Assembly (NCBI GenBank): GCA_902495835.1
Contig: CABUYS010000090.1
Location: 1 to 5,601, forward strand
Direction: 5' to 3'
Source: an uncultured Oscillospiraceae bacterium
GTDB lineage: Bacteria > Bacillota > Clostridia > Oscillospirales > Acutalibacteraceae
DNA: 5,601 bases
A program made the position numbers and the translations under genes. The notes under the pieces were generated by a model. It worked only from the letters and a program-made list of their open reading frames with translations. It had not been told where the DNA came from and ran no database searches. This document shows, piece after piece, positions 5,499 to 5,601 of this stretch (positions are counted from its first letter, which is position 1; each line of letters starts with the position of its first letter).

Positions 5499-5517
5499 AA
5501 AATCAATTGATGATTTT
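5499..5517 (+). other. Weak A/T hairpin between dnaG and rpoD
   Basis: AAAATCA (5499-5505) and TGATTTT (5511-5517) can form a 7-bp stem with an ATTGA loop, six bases after the dnaG stop. It has only one G-C pair and its T-run is inside the stem, so it is at most a partial terminator or a processing site between dnaG and rpoD. Confidence 0.25.
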
Positions 5518-5544
5518 TGGAAATATAAAGCAGGGAGGCACAAA

Positions 5545-5601
5545 ATGAAAGATATTACATCATCGCCTAAAACGATAGATTCTGTGATAAAAAATTTGGT
5601 A
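5545..5601 (+). CDS. rpoD: Probable primary sigma factor RpoD, N-terminus only
   Basis: Only the first 19 codons are in the window (MKDITSSPKTIDSVIKNLV), and the frame is open to the edge. A strong ribosome binding site, GGGAGG (5533-5538), lies 6 bases before the ATG. The residues DSVIKNLV resemble the start of sigma region 1.1, and rpoD directly follows dnaG in most Gram-positive bacteria, so the identification leans mainly on position. The gap to dnaG is 51 bases with no convincing terminator, so the gene is probably read from the same operon, perhaps with internal promoters inside dnaG that I could not define. Confidence 0.72.
   Translation, partial: MKDITSSPKTIDSVIKNLV

Noticed and set aside
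1..5601. CRISPR array, tRNA or rRNA genes
   Set aside because: No regularly spaced direct repeats, and no cloverleaf or rRNA-like sequence was seen on either strand.

Overview
The window looks like chromosomal DNA from a low-GC Gram-positive bacterium, most likely an anaerobic member of the Clostridia. The support is: A/T-rich intergenic DNA, strong GGAGG-type ribosome binding sites, several TTG or GTG starts, consensus TTGaca/TATAAT promoters, a small membrane protein resembling the clostridial TIGR04086 family, and a dgt-like gene followed by dnaG and the start of an rpoD-like gene.

Left part (1-1377): the first ~145 bases are relatively GC-rich and full of hairpins. They resemble the right end and guide-RNA scaffold (omega RNA) of an IS200/IS605-type element whose tnpB would lie before the window. 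This is a pattern-based call and not certain. Next, on the minus strand, come a four-helix membrane protein gene (273-656) and yajC (1078-1377). A clear terminator behind yajC and about 360 bases of very A/T-rich DNA separate these two genes, so they are probably separate transcripts.

Middle (1378-2574): yajC and rpmE diverge from a 276-base region holding one well-formed minus-strand promoter and several plus-strand promoter candidates. rpmE (zinc-type ribosomal protein L31) is followed by a 12-bp RNA hairpin without a U-tract, then a YigZ/IMPACT-family gene with a TTG start.

Right part (2575-5601): a dGTPase-like HD-domain dNTP triphosphohydrolase (TTG start), DNA primase dnaG, and the first 19 codons of a probable rpoD run in the same direction with short gaps. 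This is a clostridial version of the macromolecular synthesis operon, linking dNTP pool control, replication priming and the primary sigma factor.

Most of the window is core housekeeping sequence. I see no new multi-gene system. The items most worth a second look are the putative transposon RNA at the left edge, the strand-specific hairpin after rpmE, the dense divergent promoter region, and the A8 tract in the dnaG linker.
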